Source of the DNA: Microseira sp041929235
GTDB lineage: Bacteria; Cyanobacteriota; Cyanobacteriia; Cyanobacteriales; Aerosakkonemataceae
DNA length: 64,000 nt
Direction of reading: 5' to 3'
Assembly (NCBI RefSeq): GCF_041929235.1
Contig: NZ_JBHFNP010000310.1
Location: 1-64,000, forward strand
Shown here: one piece after another, positions 8,696 to 18,082 of the stretch
Numbering within the stretch: the stretch's first letter is position 1
How the letters are laid out: each line of letters starts with the position of its first letter
Made by a program: the position numbers and the translations under genes
Notes under the pieces: generated by a model
The model's input: the letters and a program-made list of their open reading frames with translations, nothing else
What the model was told of the DNA's origin: nothing
Database searches by the model: none

Positions 8696-11164
8696 TTATT
8701 CAGCAGCACCAGGCGCAAGGACGCGCTTTTCGCCTTGAACGACCTTGACTTTACCTTCTTCATCCACATCTACAACTGCGATATCGCCGTTCTTGACGCT
8801 ACCCGACAGGATTTCTTCTGCTAGGGAGTCTTCCAACAGGCGCATAATTGCACGACGTAAGGGACGCGCGCCGTAGCTGGGGTTGTAGCCTTCGGTCACC
8901 AGGCGGTCTTTGAACCGTTCGGTGACTTCCAGGGTAATTCCCTGCTCTTTCAGGCGACCAAACACCTCTTTGAGCATGATATCGGCGATTTCTTTCACCT
9001 CGTCGCGGTTGAGTTGGCGGAAGACGATGATTTCATCGAGACGGTTGAGGAACTCTGGACGGAAGTATTGCTTCAGTTCTTCGTTCACCAGGGACTTGAT
9101 GCGGTTGTATTGAGCATCGTTTTGATTTTCGGCAAAATCGAAGCCCAAACCGCCGCCGCCTTTTTCAATCACCTTGGAACCGATGTTAGAAGTCATGATC
9201 AGCAGGGTATTCTTGAAGTCTACCGTGCGACCTTTAGCATCGGTGAGGCGACCGTCTTCCAGGATTTGCAACAGCATGTTGAATACATCGGGGTGGGCTT
9301 TTTCGATTTCGTCGAATAGCACCACGGTGTAGGGACGACGGCGCACTGCTTCGGTCAGCTGACCGCCTTCGTTGTATCCTACGTAACCTGGAGGCGAACC
9401 GATGAGTTTGGAAACCGTATGGCGTTCCATATATTCGGACATATCCAGGCGAATCATCGCCTCTTCTGACCCGAAGAAGTAGGATGCCAAAGACTTCGCC
9501 AATTCGGTCTTCCCAACCCCGGTGGGACCTGAGAAGATAAAGCTGGCAATCGGTCGGTTGGGGTTCTTCAGACCCACCCTGGCGCGACGGATGGCGCGAG
9601 AAACGGCGGTTACCGCATCGTCCTGACCGATTAAGCGCTGGTGCAGGGTATCTTCCATGTGCAGCAGCTTTTCGGATTCGGATTCGGTGAGTTTGTTTAC
9701 CGGGATACCCGTCCAGGAGGCGACGATGTGGGCGATGTCTTCTTCGGTGACAACGGGAGAAACATCGCGATCGGTTCCTTCGGATTTTTTAGTGGCGGAA
9801 ATTGCCCGAATTTGGGCTTTGATTTCCATTTCCCGATCGCGCAATTCTCCCGCACGGTCGAAGTCTTGGGATCTAACCGCGTCGTCTTTTTCCTTAAGTA
9901 CCGCCCTCAGTTCCTTATCGAGTTCCTTCGCTGCTGGGGGCAGTTGGGAGTTAATCAGACGTACCCGCGATCCTGCTTCGTCGATCAAGTCGATAGCTTT
10001 ATCGGGCAAATACCGATCGCTAATATACCGATCTGATAACTTCGCGGCTGCAAGTAGCGCCTCATCGGAGATTTTCAGCTTGTGGTGTTGCTCGTAGCGA
10101 TCGCGCAACCCATACAATATTTCGATTGTTTCTTCTACACTGGGTTCGCCCACCATCACGGGTTGGAATCGCCGTTCTAGTGCTGCGTCCCGTTCGATAT
10201 GCTTGCGATACTCATCTAACGTTGTGGCGCCGATGCACTGGAGTTCACCGCGCGCTAAGGCTGGTTTTAGAATATTCGCTGCGTCGATTGCACCCTCTGC
10301 TGCCCCTGCGCCGATCAGGGTATGGACTTCATCGATCACGAGGATGACATTCCCCGCGCTGCGGATTTCGTCCATAATTTTTTTCAACCTTTCTTCAAAT
10401 TCACCCCGATATTTAGTACCCGCTACGAGCAATCCAATATCGAGAGTAACGACCCGCTTGTCTTCCAGGATGTCTGGAACGTCGTTATTGGCGATGCGTT
10501 GGGCTAACCCTTCTGCGATCGCGGTTTTTCCGACCCCTGGTTCCCCAATTAACACCGGGTTGTTCTTGGTACGACGACCCAAAATTTGAATTACCCGTTC
10601 GATTTCTTTCTGGCGTCCCACGACGGGATCCAGCTTGCCTTCCGTCGCCATTTGGGTCAAGTTCGAGCCAAATTCGTCTAAAGTTGGCGTCTTAGTGCGT
10701 CCAGATTGAGCGCCCGTTGTTACTTCTGCGGTTTCGCCCAACATGCGAATCACCTGGGTTCGTACCTTTGACAGGTCTACCCCCAGGTTTTCCAGGACTC
10801 TTGCTGCGACGCCTTCCCCTTCCCTGATCAGGCCCAAAAGCAGGTGTTCTGTGCCAATGTAGTTATGACCTAGTTGGCGAGCTTCTTCCAAGGACAGCTC
10901 CAGAACTCTTTTGGCGCGTGGGGTAAAAGGAATTTCAACCGCTACGAACCCCGAACCCCGACCTATGATTTTTTCTACTTCAATCCGGGCGTCTTTGAGG
11001 TTTACGCCCATAGATTTCAGCACTTTGGCGGCGACGCCGGTCCCTTCTCCAATCAGACCCAATAAGATCTGTTCTGTGCCTACGAAGTTGTGTCCCAGGC
11101 GACGAGCTTCTTCCTGGGCCAACATGATCACTTTAATGGCTTTTTCTGTAAACCTTTCAAACAT
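8696..11164 (-). CDS. clpC: ATP-dependent Clp protease ATP-binding subunit ClpC
   Basis: This 822-aa HSP100 unfoldase feeds substrates to ClpP peptidase in the cytosol. Two Clp_N repeats cover about residues 1-145, NBD1 has Walker A GEPGVGKTA near residue 205, a UVR motif follows near 430-460 (AVRSQDFDRAGELRDREMEI), and NBD2 has Walker A GPTGVGKTE near 545. A ClpP-docking loop is expected before the C-terminal domain. The full length and domain order match cyanobacterial ClpC. ATG 11164 gives MFERFTEKAIKVIMLAQEEA, the conserved N-terminus. It is monocistronic, ending in a good terminator. Cyanobacterial clpC is normally essential. Confidence 0.98.
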   Translation of the reverse strand: MFERFTEKAIKVIMLAQEEARRLGHNFVGTEQILLGLIGEGTGVAAKVLKSMGVNLKDARIEVEKIIGRGSGFVAVEIPFTPRAKRVLELSLEEARQLGHNYIGTEHLLLGLIREGEGVAARVLENLGVDLSKVRTQVIRMLGETAEVTTGAQSGRTKTPTLDEFGSNLTQMATEGKLDPVVGRQKEIERVIQILGRRTKNNPVLIGEPGVGKTAIAEGLAQRIANNDVPDILEDKRVVTLDIGLLVAGTKYRGEFEERLKKIMDEIRSAGNVILVIDEVHTLIGAGAAEGAIDAANILKPALARGELQCIGATTLDEYRKHIERDAALERRFQPVMVGEPSVEETIEILYGLRDRYEQHHKLKISDEALLAAAKLSDRYISDRYLPDKAIDLIDEAGSRVRLINSQLPPAAKELDKELRAVLKEKDDAVRSQDFDRAGELRDREMEIKAQIRAISATKKSEGTDRDVSPVVTEEDIAHIVASWTGIPVNKLTESESEKLLHMEDTLHQRLIGQDDAVTAVSRAIRRARVGLKNPNRPIASFIFSGPTGVGKTELAKSLASYFFGSEEAMIRLDMSEYMERHTVSKLIGSPPGYVGYNEGGQLTEAVRRRPYTVVLFDEIEKAHPDVFNMLLQILEDGRLTDAKGRTVDFKNTLLIMTSNIGSKVIEKGGGGLGFDFAENQNDAQYNRIKSLVNEELKQYFRPEFLNRLDEIIVFRQLNRDEVKEIADIMLKEVFGRLKEQGITLEVTERFKDRLVTEGYNPSYGARPLRRAIMRLLEDSLAEEILSGSVKNGDIAVVDVDEEGKVKVVQGEKRVLAPGAAE

Positions 11165-11429
11165 GGCGTTCCATCACCTGCTCAGTGCCGGTAAGCTTGA
11201 TTTTAGCATAGGGAATTTCGCCACCTATCGTCCACAAGCGATAGACGGCTGTACTGATTCCCCCATAGGGCATAGATCGGTTTTTACTGAGAGCGGGTAA
11301 GTGGACGCACAACATCGACACTCCTAGAGGCGAGGATTTATTCGCTGGCCTTGGGAGTTGCGCTCGCTGCTAATTTTCCACCAAGTGGAGATTGTCGGTA
11401 CAGAGTGACCTCACCGTCAAGCGGTTTGG

Positions 11430-11981
11430 TCAATATAAATTCCATCCAAAGGAGGCAAGGCGCGAACTTATTTCCCCGTACCAGGAGGCCAAGGTTTGCT
11501 CAAACTGAGGATATCCCAGCCCGCTGCGCCATAAAATTAAAGCATCTTCATTATTTTCTTCGTAGTAGCGTCGCCGTCGTCCAGCCGTCTGGAAGCCAAA
11601 CTTCTGGTAGAGCGACAGTGCTGTAGTATTAGATTCCCGGACTTCCAGGGTGGCTCGCTCCATCCCGCGCGTCCTTGCCGATTTTAGCAGACCAAAGAGC
11701 AATGCCTGACCCAAACCTTGTCCTCGGTAGTTGGGATGCACCGCCACCATCGTAATGTGAGCTTCATCCACAATTGCCCACTGACAACCTACTGCCAAAA
11801 TAGGAAGATTATTATCGGCTTCTGGAATCGACAATACCAATAAATCGCTGTTGGGGCCCTCTAACTCTCTTTGGTATGCTTCAGTAGTCCAAAGTCCGTT
11901 AAAACAAAGCCTATCTAGTTCTACGACAGCCGGTAGCAGTTCGGCTGTTATCGGTTTGAGTTCTAAGGGAGTCAGACCCAT
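11430..11981 (-). CDS. rimI: Ribosomal-protein-alanine N-acetyltransferase
   Basis: This 183-aa GNAT enzyme is expected to acetylate the N-terminal alanine of a ribosomal protein using acetyl-CoA. The core lies at about residues 65-150: the acetyl-CoA loop is V.P.YRGQGLGQALL, followed by ATLEVRESNTTALSLYQKFGF, diagnostic of RimI. The C-terminal 30 residues extend past the usual domain. ATG 11981 begins MGLTPLELKPI. Its upstream region is unusual: only about 20 bases separate the start from the left hairpin of a tnpB element, so its original promoter may have been displaced and transcription may now depend on the element. Confidence 0.88.
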   Translation of the reverse strand: MGLTPLELKPITAELLPAVVELDRLCFNGLWTTEAYQRELEGPNSDLLVLSIPEADNNLPILAVGCQWAIVDEAHITMVAVHPNYRGQGLGQALLFGLLKSARTRGMERATLEVRESNTTALSLYQKFGFQTAGRRRRYYEENNEDALILWRSGLGYPQFEQTLASWYGEISSRLASFGWNLY

Positions 11982-12000
11982 CTAAATTGCGGCGTGGGGA

Positions 12001-13403
12001 CTCCCGTTAAAGCCGTCAGGCTTAACGGGAGAGGAAACGCCGCCCTCCGAATCAGGTTTACAGGTAGTGTAGCTCCCGCTAGAATAGTAGATATATAGCG
12101 GAAACTCTCTATGCTGTTGACTCAAACGGTAAGACTCAAGTTGTCCGATACGGAGAGCGGGATCTTGAAAGAACTCTGTCACCTGTCGAAAAACCTCTTT
12201 AACGTGGGGCTTTACACGGTGAGACAGTATTTCTTTCAAGAGCGGAAATACTTGAGTTACGAGTCCGCGTATCATCTCGTCAAAGAAAACGAGAACTACA
12301 AGCTTCTCGCTACCGATTGCGGTCAACAGACCTTGAAGTACGTCGATAGAGCTTTCAAGGGATTTTTTAAACTGTTGGAAACGAGAAAACAGGGGATCTA
12401 TCAGCAGAGAGTAGAACTTCCTAAATACTTGAAAAAGGATGGATTCTTTCCTCTGATTATCCCGATCCGAGCGAGACAAGATTTCGCTAAAGACGGATGG
12501 CGATTTCTGATACCCACGTCCCGACAGTTTAGAAGAGAGCGCGGTTCTGTCCACGTTACGGTTACCGAAAGGATTCGGGATAAACGGATTAAGGAAATCC
12601 GCGTACTGCCGAAACAGAGCGGGCGATTTTTCGATTGCACGTTCGTTTACGAGGTGAATGAAGATGTGTTGGTAAAAACGCAACCGACACGAGCGATAGG
12701 AATTGACTTCGGACTCGATAACCTTTGCGCCGTCGTTAGTACCACGGGAGATGCTTTTTTGATTGACGGAAAACCGCTCAAATCGATTAACCAATGGTTT
12801 AATAAACGGATAGCTCACCTGAGATACCACAAGGATAAGCAGGGGATAAAAGGCATCACGAGACAGGAGGCGTGGCTTTCCTACCGCCGCTCGAATCAGG
12901 TTAGAGACTACCTGAATAAAACCGCGCGCTATATTGTTAACTTCTGCGTTCAAAATCAGATCGGGAAAATCGTCGCGGGGTACAACCCGACCCTTAAACA
13001 ATCGGTAAACATGGGTACTCGCAACAATCAGAATTTCACTGATCTCCCGATTTTTACCCTGAAGGACAAGCTGAAAAGCCTCTGTGAGCGGACGGGAATC
13101 GAGTTTATCGAACAGGAAGAGAGTTACACGTCTTTGGCGAGTTTTCTCGATGGTGACGCTCTGCCCGTTTACAATGCCGATAATCCCGTCACCGCTAAAT
13201 TTAGCGGCAAGCGGGTCAAGCGGGGATTGTATAGGACAAGGGGCGGTCATTTGATTAACGCTGACTGTAACGGCGCGGCTAATATTTTGCGAAAAAGTAA
13301 CCGGGAACTCGATTTCGGGCGACTGGATAGGGTCTGTTTGACACAGCCTGCAAGGGTGAGAATCCTTCAAGAATCTCCCGTCACAGCGTCAGCTTGACGG
13401 GAG
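12001..13403 (+). mobile_element. IS200/IS605-type element carrying only tnpB
   Basis: Two subterminal hairpins of the same design bracket the gene: CTCCCGTTAAAGCC with GGCTTAACGGGAG (12001-12031) on the left and CTCCCGTCACAGC with AGCTTGACGGGAG (13375-13403) on the right. Each has one bulged base in the left arm. There is no tnpA, so mobility would need a transposase in trans. The exact ends were not determined. The element separates rimI from lysA. Confidence 0.8.
12111..13397 (+). CDS. tnpB: TnpB-family RNA-guided endonuclease
   Basis: This 428-aa protein belongs to the OrfB/TnpB family, ancestors of Cas12, which use an RNA from the element's right end to cut DNA. The split RuvC site looks complete: GIDFGLDNL (Asp near residue 200), FIEQEESYTSLASF (Glu near 335) and INADCNGAANIL (Asp near 384). 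The usual CxxC zinc ribbon between the last two motifs is absent; instead there is FSGKRVKRGLYRTRGG, as in the cyanobacterial subgroup with YTSxASFLD. The stop codon lies within the right-end hairpin, so a guide RNA would overlap the coding 3' end. A long open frame on the opposite strand is a shadow of this gene. Confidence 0.92.
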   Translation: MLLTQTVRLKLSDTESGILKELCHLSKNLFNVGLYTVRQYFFQERKYLSYESAYHLVKENENYKLLATDCGQQTLKYVDRAFKGFFKLLETRKQGIYQQRVELPKYLKKDGFFPLIIPIRARQDFAKDGWRFLIPTSRQFRRERGSVHVTVTERIRDKRIKEIRVLPKQSGRFFDCTFVYEVNEDVLVKTQPTRAIGIDFGLDNLCAVVSTTGDAFLIDGKPLKSINQWFNKRIAHLRYHKDKQGIKGITRQEAWLSYRRSNQVRDYLNKTARYIVNFCVQNQIGKIVAGYNPTLKQSVNMGTRNNQNFTDLPIFTLKDKLKSLCERTGIEFIEQEESYTSLASFLDGDALPVYNADNPVTAKFSGKRVKRGLYRTRGGHLINADCNGAANILRKSNRELDFGRLDRVCLTQPARVRILQESPVTASA

Positions 13404-13478
13404 AGTATGTCAAACAAATGTAAACTGGAAAGGGAATAAAATCACGCCCCTGACTTAAGCAAGGACTATCACCGCATC

Positions 13479-14903
13479 ATGGTATCGATTCAAGCTCCAG
13501 AGGTTCGCAATTCTGGCAGTCAGTATTTGCGGAGTAACGCTAGGACGCCAGAAATTGTTTCTCCCAACCAAGAACTTTTACCCCTGACAGCCAAGGTCAA
13601 TAGCCGAGATTGCTTAGAAATTGGTGGCTGTGACGTGACAACGTTGGTTGAGCAATTCGGCTCCCCACTTTACATTCTGGATGAAGAAACGCTGCGAACT
13701 GCTTGCCGTCAGTACCAAGATGGCTTTAAACGCTACTACGGGGGTGAGTTTGAGGTCGTTTATGCCTCCAAGGCTTGGAATTGTATGGCGGTTTGCGCCA
13801 TCGCCGCTGCTGAAGGTTTAGCCATCGATGTCGTATCGGGAGGCGAACTCTACACCGCCAGCGTTGCCGGGGTTCCTGGTGAAAAACTCTATTTCCACGG
13901 TAACAATAAATCTCGCGACGAACTCCAGCTGGCGATCGCTATCGGCTCCACGATTATGGTCGATAATTGGCTGGAACTGAAAACCCTCGCTGCACTTAGC
14001 CAACTCCCTAACTCAGAATCCAAAACTCGCATCATGTTGCGGGTAACACCAGGTATAGATTGTCACACGCACGAATATATTCGCACGGGACACTTAGATA
14101 ATAAATTCGGCTTCGATCCAGATCAAATGGAAGAGGTGCTAGCATTTGTCAGCCAGCAACCAACGCTTTCTTGCATAGGACTGCACGCCCACATCGGCTC
14201 TCAAATTTTTGAATTGCAAGCCCATCGGGATCTGCCAGAGGTAATGGTGCAGTGGTTTAAGAAAGCGGCGGCAATGGGTTGGCCGGTGGAATGTATAAAT
14301 ATTGGCGGAGGCTTAGGTATTTGCTATACAGAAGCCGACGATCCCCCCAGCATTGACGAATGGGTGAAAACAGTCAGCCTCGCGCTCAAGGCAGCTTGCG
14401 AAACCCAGCAAGTACGCTTACCTAAACTGATGTGCGAACCGGGACGGTCTTTAATTGGCCCTGCCTGCGTTACCGCTTATACTTTGGGCAGTCGCAAAGA
14501 AGTACCGGGGATCAGGACGTATCTGGCTGTGGATGGAGGTATGTCTGACAATCCGCGTCCGATTACGTATCAATCGGTGTACCGATGTGTAGTAGCAAAT
14601 CGGATGTCCGATCCCCTGACGGAAACGGTAACGATCGCTGGCAAACATTGCGAATCGGGAGACGTTTTAATTAAAGATGCCTTATTGCCGAAAACGGAAA
14701 CGGGAGACATTCTCGTAGTGATGGCAACGGGAGCCTACAATTACAGCATGGCTTCCAATTACAATCGCGTCCCGCGTCCGGCGGCGGTGTTGGTGAAAGA
14801 TGGAGAAGCGAATATTATATTGCAGCGGGAAAGTTATAAGGATATTACTCGCAGCGATCGCTTACCCGAACGCCTGCGACTAGACGAAGCGCCTGTAGAT
14901 TGA
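13479..14903 (+). CDS. lysA: Diaminopimelate decarboxylase
   Basis: This 474-aa PLP enzyme decarboxylates meso-diaminopimelate to L-lysine, the last step of lysine synthesis, in the cytosol. The PLP lysine is in EVVYASKAWNC near residue 97; HAHIGSQIFE, NIGGGLGICY and MCEPGRSLIG build the cofactor pocket, and CESGDVL near residue 390 contributes the dimer active site. The first 45 residues are a polar extension before the fold begins at VTTLVEQFGSPLYILD. ATG 13479 is the first start after the tnpB element. It precedes cdaA and uppS on the same strand, an arrangement seen in other cyanobacteria, with a 277-base gap. Confidence 0.96.
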   Translation: MVSIQAPEVRNSGSQYLRSNARTPEIVSPNQELLPLTAKVNSRDCLEIGGCDVTTLVEQFGSPLYILDEETLRTACRQYQDGFKRYYGGEFEVVYASKAWNCMAVCAIAAAEGLAIDVVSGGELYTASVAGVPGEKLYFHGNNKSRDELQLAIAIGSTIMVDNWLELKTLAALSQLPNSESKTRIMLRVTPGIDCHTHEYIRTGHLDNKFGFDPDQMEEVLAFVSQQPTLSCIGLHAHIGSQIFELQAHRDLPEVMVQWFKKAAAMGWPVECINIGGGLGICYTEADDPPSIDEWVKTVSLALKAACETQQVRLPKLMCEPGRSLIGPACVTAYTLGSRKEVPGIRTYLAVDGGMSDNPRPITYQSVYRCVVANRMSDPLTETVTIAGKHCESGDVLIKDALLPKTETGDILVVMATGAYNYSMASNYNRVPRPAAVLVKDGEANIILQRESYKDITRSDRLPERLRLDEAPVD

Positions 14904-15180
14904 GGATCGAGTAGCAGTAGGGGCGCAGTTCACCAACGCGCCTCTACCAAGCAGATATAGTATCTGGTGAGACTAGCTGAGCGCTCGCCAACAACAGAAA
15001 TTGCAGAAATATAGCAACCGAATCGGCGTAATGAACGTTCTTAATTGGTGAAACCCAAGATTAGACGCCCTTCCCTAATCCCTAGCCCTCAGCCGAAACA
15101 AAAATATCGAATTAACCGAGCTTGATATGAGAGACTCGCCCCAAGCTAGAGTTTGGGTAGGGTAGTTTATTCCAGATGCG

Positions 15181-16119
15181 ATGGCAGATGCGTTAAGGCA
15201 ATGGCTGACCAACTACGACTGGACTAAGTCCTTGCTTGATTTTGGCAGCTGGGCTAAGTCGTTGCTCGATGTCGGTTTGGTGCTGGCGCTCACTTATATG
15301 GTGTTGGTGATTATTAGCGAGCGTCGCACGCTTTGGGTGGTGCGAGGATTTATTGTCCTGATGCTGGCGACGGTTGTAAGCAATAGTTTAGAACTAAAAC
15401 TGTTGAGTTTTGTGCTGGAAAAGTTGGTCGTCGGATCTGCCGTAGCGATGGCTGTGATCTTCCAGTCCGAATTTCGCCGCTTTCTGGAACAATTAGGTCG
15501 GGGCGAAATTCGGCAGCTGTTTCAACAGTCCGGTTTAGCCGTCTTGAAGCCCGACAGCGTGATCGATGAAATTGTGGTTGCAGTCAAAGATCTGTCCCAA
15601 AAGCGCATCGGTGCTTTACTAATTATGGAAACAAGCAGTCCGATTGATGAGCGAGATTTTTCCGTACCTGGGGTAAAACTGAATGCAGAAGTTTCTAAGG
15701 AACTATTGCAGACTATTTTCCAGCCGACTACTCTATTGCATGATGGGGCTGTGTTGATTCGGGGGTCGCGTATTGTGGCTGCTGGGGTGATTTTGCCGCT
15801 GTCGGAACGCACGGCGTCGCGACAATTGGGAACGCGCCATCGAGCTGCTATGGGAATTACTGAGCGAGTCGAAAATTGCTTGTGTGTGGTTGTATCTGAA
15901 GAAACAGGATCTATTTCCTTAGCGGAAAGGGGAATCCTAAATCGACCCTTGACCAGCAGTAAACTGAAGGAACTGCTGGAGGCGAGATTCTCTCCATCGG
16001 TAGAGCGGGATGTTTCCCCGGCTTTACGCAGTTGGGGTCGCCAGATCGAGTCCAAGGGGTTAGCATTGGTTTCGCGTTTACTCCGTCGTCCATCATCGGC
16101 TTCACGGGAAAGAAAATGA
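15181..16119 (+). CDS. cdaA: Membrane diadenylate cyclase CdaA
   Basis: This 312-aa protein makes the second messenger c-di-AMP from two ATP. Three hydrophobic helices lie at about residues 28-48, 56-72 and 78-95, after which the DAC domain carries the paired motifs DGA (LLHDGAVLIRG, near 188) and RHR (LGTRHRAAMG, near 219). All catalytic features are present. The last 35 residues form a basic tail (VSRLLRRPSSASRERK) beyond the domain. It overlaps uppS by four bases (ATGA), implying coupled translation. c-di-AMP generally controls potassium and osmotic balance. Confidence 0.93.
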   Translation: MADALRQWLTNYDWTKSLLDFGSWAKSLLDVGLVLALTYMVLVIISERRTLWVVRGFIVLMLATVVSNSLELKLLSFVLEKLVVGSAVAMAVIFQSEFRRFLEQLGRGEIRQLFQQSGLAVLKPDSVIDEIVVAVKDLSQKRIGALLIMETSSPIDERDFSVPGVKLNAEVSKELLQTIFQPTTLLHDGAVLIRGSRIVAAGVILPLSERTASRQLGTRHRAAMGITERVENCLCVVVSEETGSISLAERGILNRPLTSSKLKELLEARFSPSVERDVSPALRSWGRQIESKGLALVSRLLRRPSSASRERK

Positions 16120-16868
16120 CTGCAAAGCAAATTATTTTACAAGAGTTGCCTGCTGACCTGGATAGAGAACGACTGCCCAGACATGTGGCGGTCATTATGG
16201 ATGGGAATGGTCGGTGGGCAAAGCGGCAAGGATTGCCCCGCATTATGGGTCATAAGCGCGGGGTTGATGCGCTTAAGGAACTTTTACGCTGCTGTAAAGA
16301 TTGGGGAATTGAAGCGCTGACTGCCTACGCTTTTTCGACGGAAAACTGGGGACGCCCATTAGAGGAAGTGGATTTTTTGATGACGCTGTTTGAGCGCGTA
16401 CTGCGGCAAGAATTGCGGGAGATGATGGAAGAGGAGGTTCGCATCCGGTTTGTGGGGAATTTGTCAGCTTTGCCCCGCAGTCTGCAAGCTGAAATTGAAG
16501 GCTCGATGGCTCAAACTCAGCACAATCAAGCGGTTACATTTACGGTGGCGACGAATTACGGCGGACGCCAAGAGATTGTAGAAGCTTGTAGAGCGATCGC
16601 TTCTCAAGTCCAACAAGGTTTGTTACAACCGGATCAAATCGACGCGGCTTTATTTGAGCGCCATCTTTATACATCAGGCATTTGCGACCCAGATTTGCTG
16701 ATCCGCACCAGCGGAGAAATGCGGATTAGCAATTTTCTGCTTTGGCAAATGGCTTATGCCGAATTATATATTACCGAAACGCTTTGGCCCGATTTTGACC
16801 GCGCCGAGTTTCACCGCGCTTTATGTGCTTATCAGCAGCGCGATCGCCGATTTGGGAAAGTCCGATAA
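16116..16868 (+). CDS. uppS: Isoprenyl (undecaprenyl) diphosphate synthase
   Basis: This 250-aa cis-prenyltransferase builds the lipid carrier used for peptidoglycan and polysaccharide synthesis. The start is ATG 16116, inside the cdaA stop, giving MTAKQIILQELP; the frame is open upstream but the overlap and family length favour this start. The catalytic Asp lies in VAVIMDGNGRWAKRQG (near residue 28), with GHKRG, the substrate loop AFSTENWGRP, and the C-terminal DLLIRTSGEMRISNFLLWQ and RRFGK motifs. It is complete. It ends at a heptamer repeat block shared with a convergent gene. Confidence 0.96.
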   Translation: MTAKQIILQELPADLDRERLPRHVAVIMDGNGRWAKRQGLPRIMGHKRGVDALKELLRCCKDWGIEALTAYAFSTENWGRPLEEVDFLMTLFERVLRQELREMMEEEVRIRFVGNLSALPRSLQAEIEGSMAQTQHNQAVTFTVATNYGGRQEIVEACRAIASQVQQGLLQPDQIDAALFERHLYTSGICDPDLLIRTSGEMRISNFLLWQMAYAELYITETLWPDFDRAEFHRALCAYQQRDRRFGKVR

Positions 16869-16869
16869 T

Positions 16870-16944
16870 TTTAGATTGCAGATTTGAGATTTCAGATTTT
16901 TTGCTTGTAAATCTAAAATCTAAAATCTCAAATCTCAAATTCTC
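16870..16944. repeat. Inverted heptamer block between convergent genes
   Basis: TTAGATT/AGATTTG units are followed by AAATCTA/AAATCTC units, so the block can fold back on itself. It lies between the ends of uppS and the DUF3143 gene and may serve as a shared terminator. Confidence 0.65.
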
Positions 16945-17217
16945 TTATGGGCCAGCGAAAACGGCTGCTTCTACATCCTGTCTGCTGAGGGAGTATTTAA
17001 ACGAGCGTTGTACGTCTTGACCGTTCTCGCCTGCTTTTAGATAGCGGACTGTGAGCTGATCGATATCTAGCCATAACTCGGCTTTCCAGTCGCGTTGCTC
17101 GACTGTCCAACAATGCAGTTCTCTGCGATCTTGTTGACATCCCCGCTGTTTGAGCCACTGTTCAATTGCCGGGAGGGGATGGTTATAAAGCGGGGTATCG
17201 GAAGGAGGAAGAATCAT
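16945..17217 (-). CDS. DUF3143 family protein
   Basis: This 90-aa cyanobacterial protein starts at ATG 17217 (MILPPSDTPLYNHPLPAIE), one base after the stop of the J-domain gene. An upstream extension of the frame is just the overlapping J-domain sequence. The body has an alternating aromatic pattern (LHCWTVEQRDWKAELWLDIDQLTVRYLKAG) typical of the family. No signal peptide or metal motif is seen. Tight coupling with the J-domain gene suggests a joint role, perhaps as a client or helper, but function is unknown. Confidence 0.85.
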   Translation of the reverse strand: MILPPSDTPLYNHPLPAIEQWLKQRGCQQDRRELHCWTVEQRDWKAELWLDIDQLTVRYLKAGENGQDVQRSFKYSLSRQDVEAAVFAGP

Positions 17218-17218
17218 A

Positions 17219-17788
17219 TCAATGTTTGAAATCAAAATTAGATACCTTTTCGTTTTTCTTAGTGTATATCTGTTGCTCTTGCGATGCTGAATTTGTCGCC
17301 AGAGGTTCAAAGCCGACATCCTCACGTGTTAATCCAACGGCAACAGCTAACAATAAACATCCTACAAAAGTTAGCACTAGAATAAACAGGGCGAAAATTT
17401 CTCCCGCTGAGAAGGGTCGATCCGTGGGGTCTAAGTAAGCCGAAGACGAGGTATATACCTTTTGGGAGGGATTGTTAAAGTGTGGCGGGGCTTGAATTAC
17501 GCTGATGCGGGAATACCCGATTTTAGTATCGTAGGCTAGCCGTCGTTCTGGGTTGCTGAGGGTGGCGTAGGCTTCGTTGAGTTGCTGGAATTTGGGGGTA
17601 GCGATCGCACTTGGCAAGTCAGTGGTATCCGGATGATACTGCTTGCTCAATTCCCGATACGCTCGCCGAATATCTATCGCCGATGCGGAAGGATGCAGCC
17701 CTAAAAGGGCGTAATAACTATAAGCGAAAGGTATTTTGGCTGATCTTGTCGAATTTTCGCTGTTTTGGTTGGCCCTGTTGCTTGTCAC
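17219..17788 (-). CDS. Membrane-anchored J-domain protein
   Basis: This 189-aa protein is a type III-like DnaJ co-chaperone. The J domain covers about residues 23-90, with the HPD motif in LSKQYHPDTT near residue 53, needed to stimulate Hsp70 ATPase. One membrane helix (FALFILVLTFVGCLLLAVAVGL) lies near 130-153. There is no Gly/Phe or zinc region. It is probably tethered with the J domain in the cytosol. It starts at ATG 17788 and is followed immediately by the DUF3143 gene. Confidence 0.9.
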   Translation of the reverse strand: MTSNRANQNSENSTRSAKIPFAYSYYALLGLHPSASAIDIRRAYRELSKQYHPDTTDLPSAIATPKFQQLNEAYATLSNPERRLAYDTKIGYSRISVIQAPPHFNNPSQKVYTSSSAYLDPTDRPFSAGEIFALFILVLTFVGCLLLAVAVGLTREDVGFEPLATNSASQEQQIYTKKNEKVSNFDFKH

Positions 17789-17938
17789 CGACGCTTCCCT
17801 TTAACGAGTTGTGACGGGTTTTCAATTATTTTAACTGGGGTCAAGGGCTGACATAGCGACAAAATGGTTAAGGAGCAAAACTGGTTTTAACGGTAACTTA
17901 TGTCACAATCGATACTGTTGACAAGTCGAGCGCATCTG

Positions 17939-18074
17939 TATAGAACTGACTTTTCACGACATCTTGGTGAAGATGGGGATTCGGGAGTCGGTGGTAGTAT
18001 TTTTTCCTACTCCCAACTCCGGGGTGTGGAACTGCATTGTGAGACTGGACGTGAAAAGTTAAGGTATAGAACTG
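17939..18074. repeat. MITE-like element with 10-bp direct repeats
   Basis: TATAGAACTG occurs at 17939-17948 and 18065-18074. Just inside are inverted CTTTTCACG (17950-17958) and CGTGAAAAG (18050-18058), and a central hairpin has GGGAGT and ACTCCC. It sits beside the HNH gene end. The rest of 17789-18082 shows no gene. Confidence 0.55.
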
Positions 18075-18082
18075 TCGCAAAA

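Noticed and set aside
11982..13370. Long open frame (462 codons) on the minus strand
   Set aside because: It is the antisense shadow of tnpB, whose RuvC motifs on the plus strand are clear; the minus-strand translation shows no family features.
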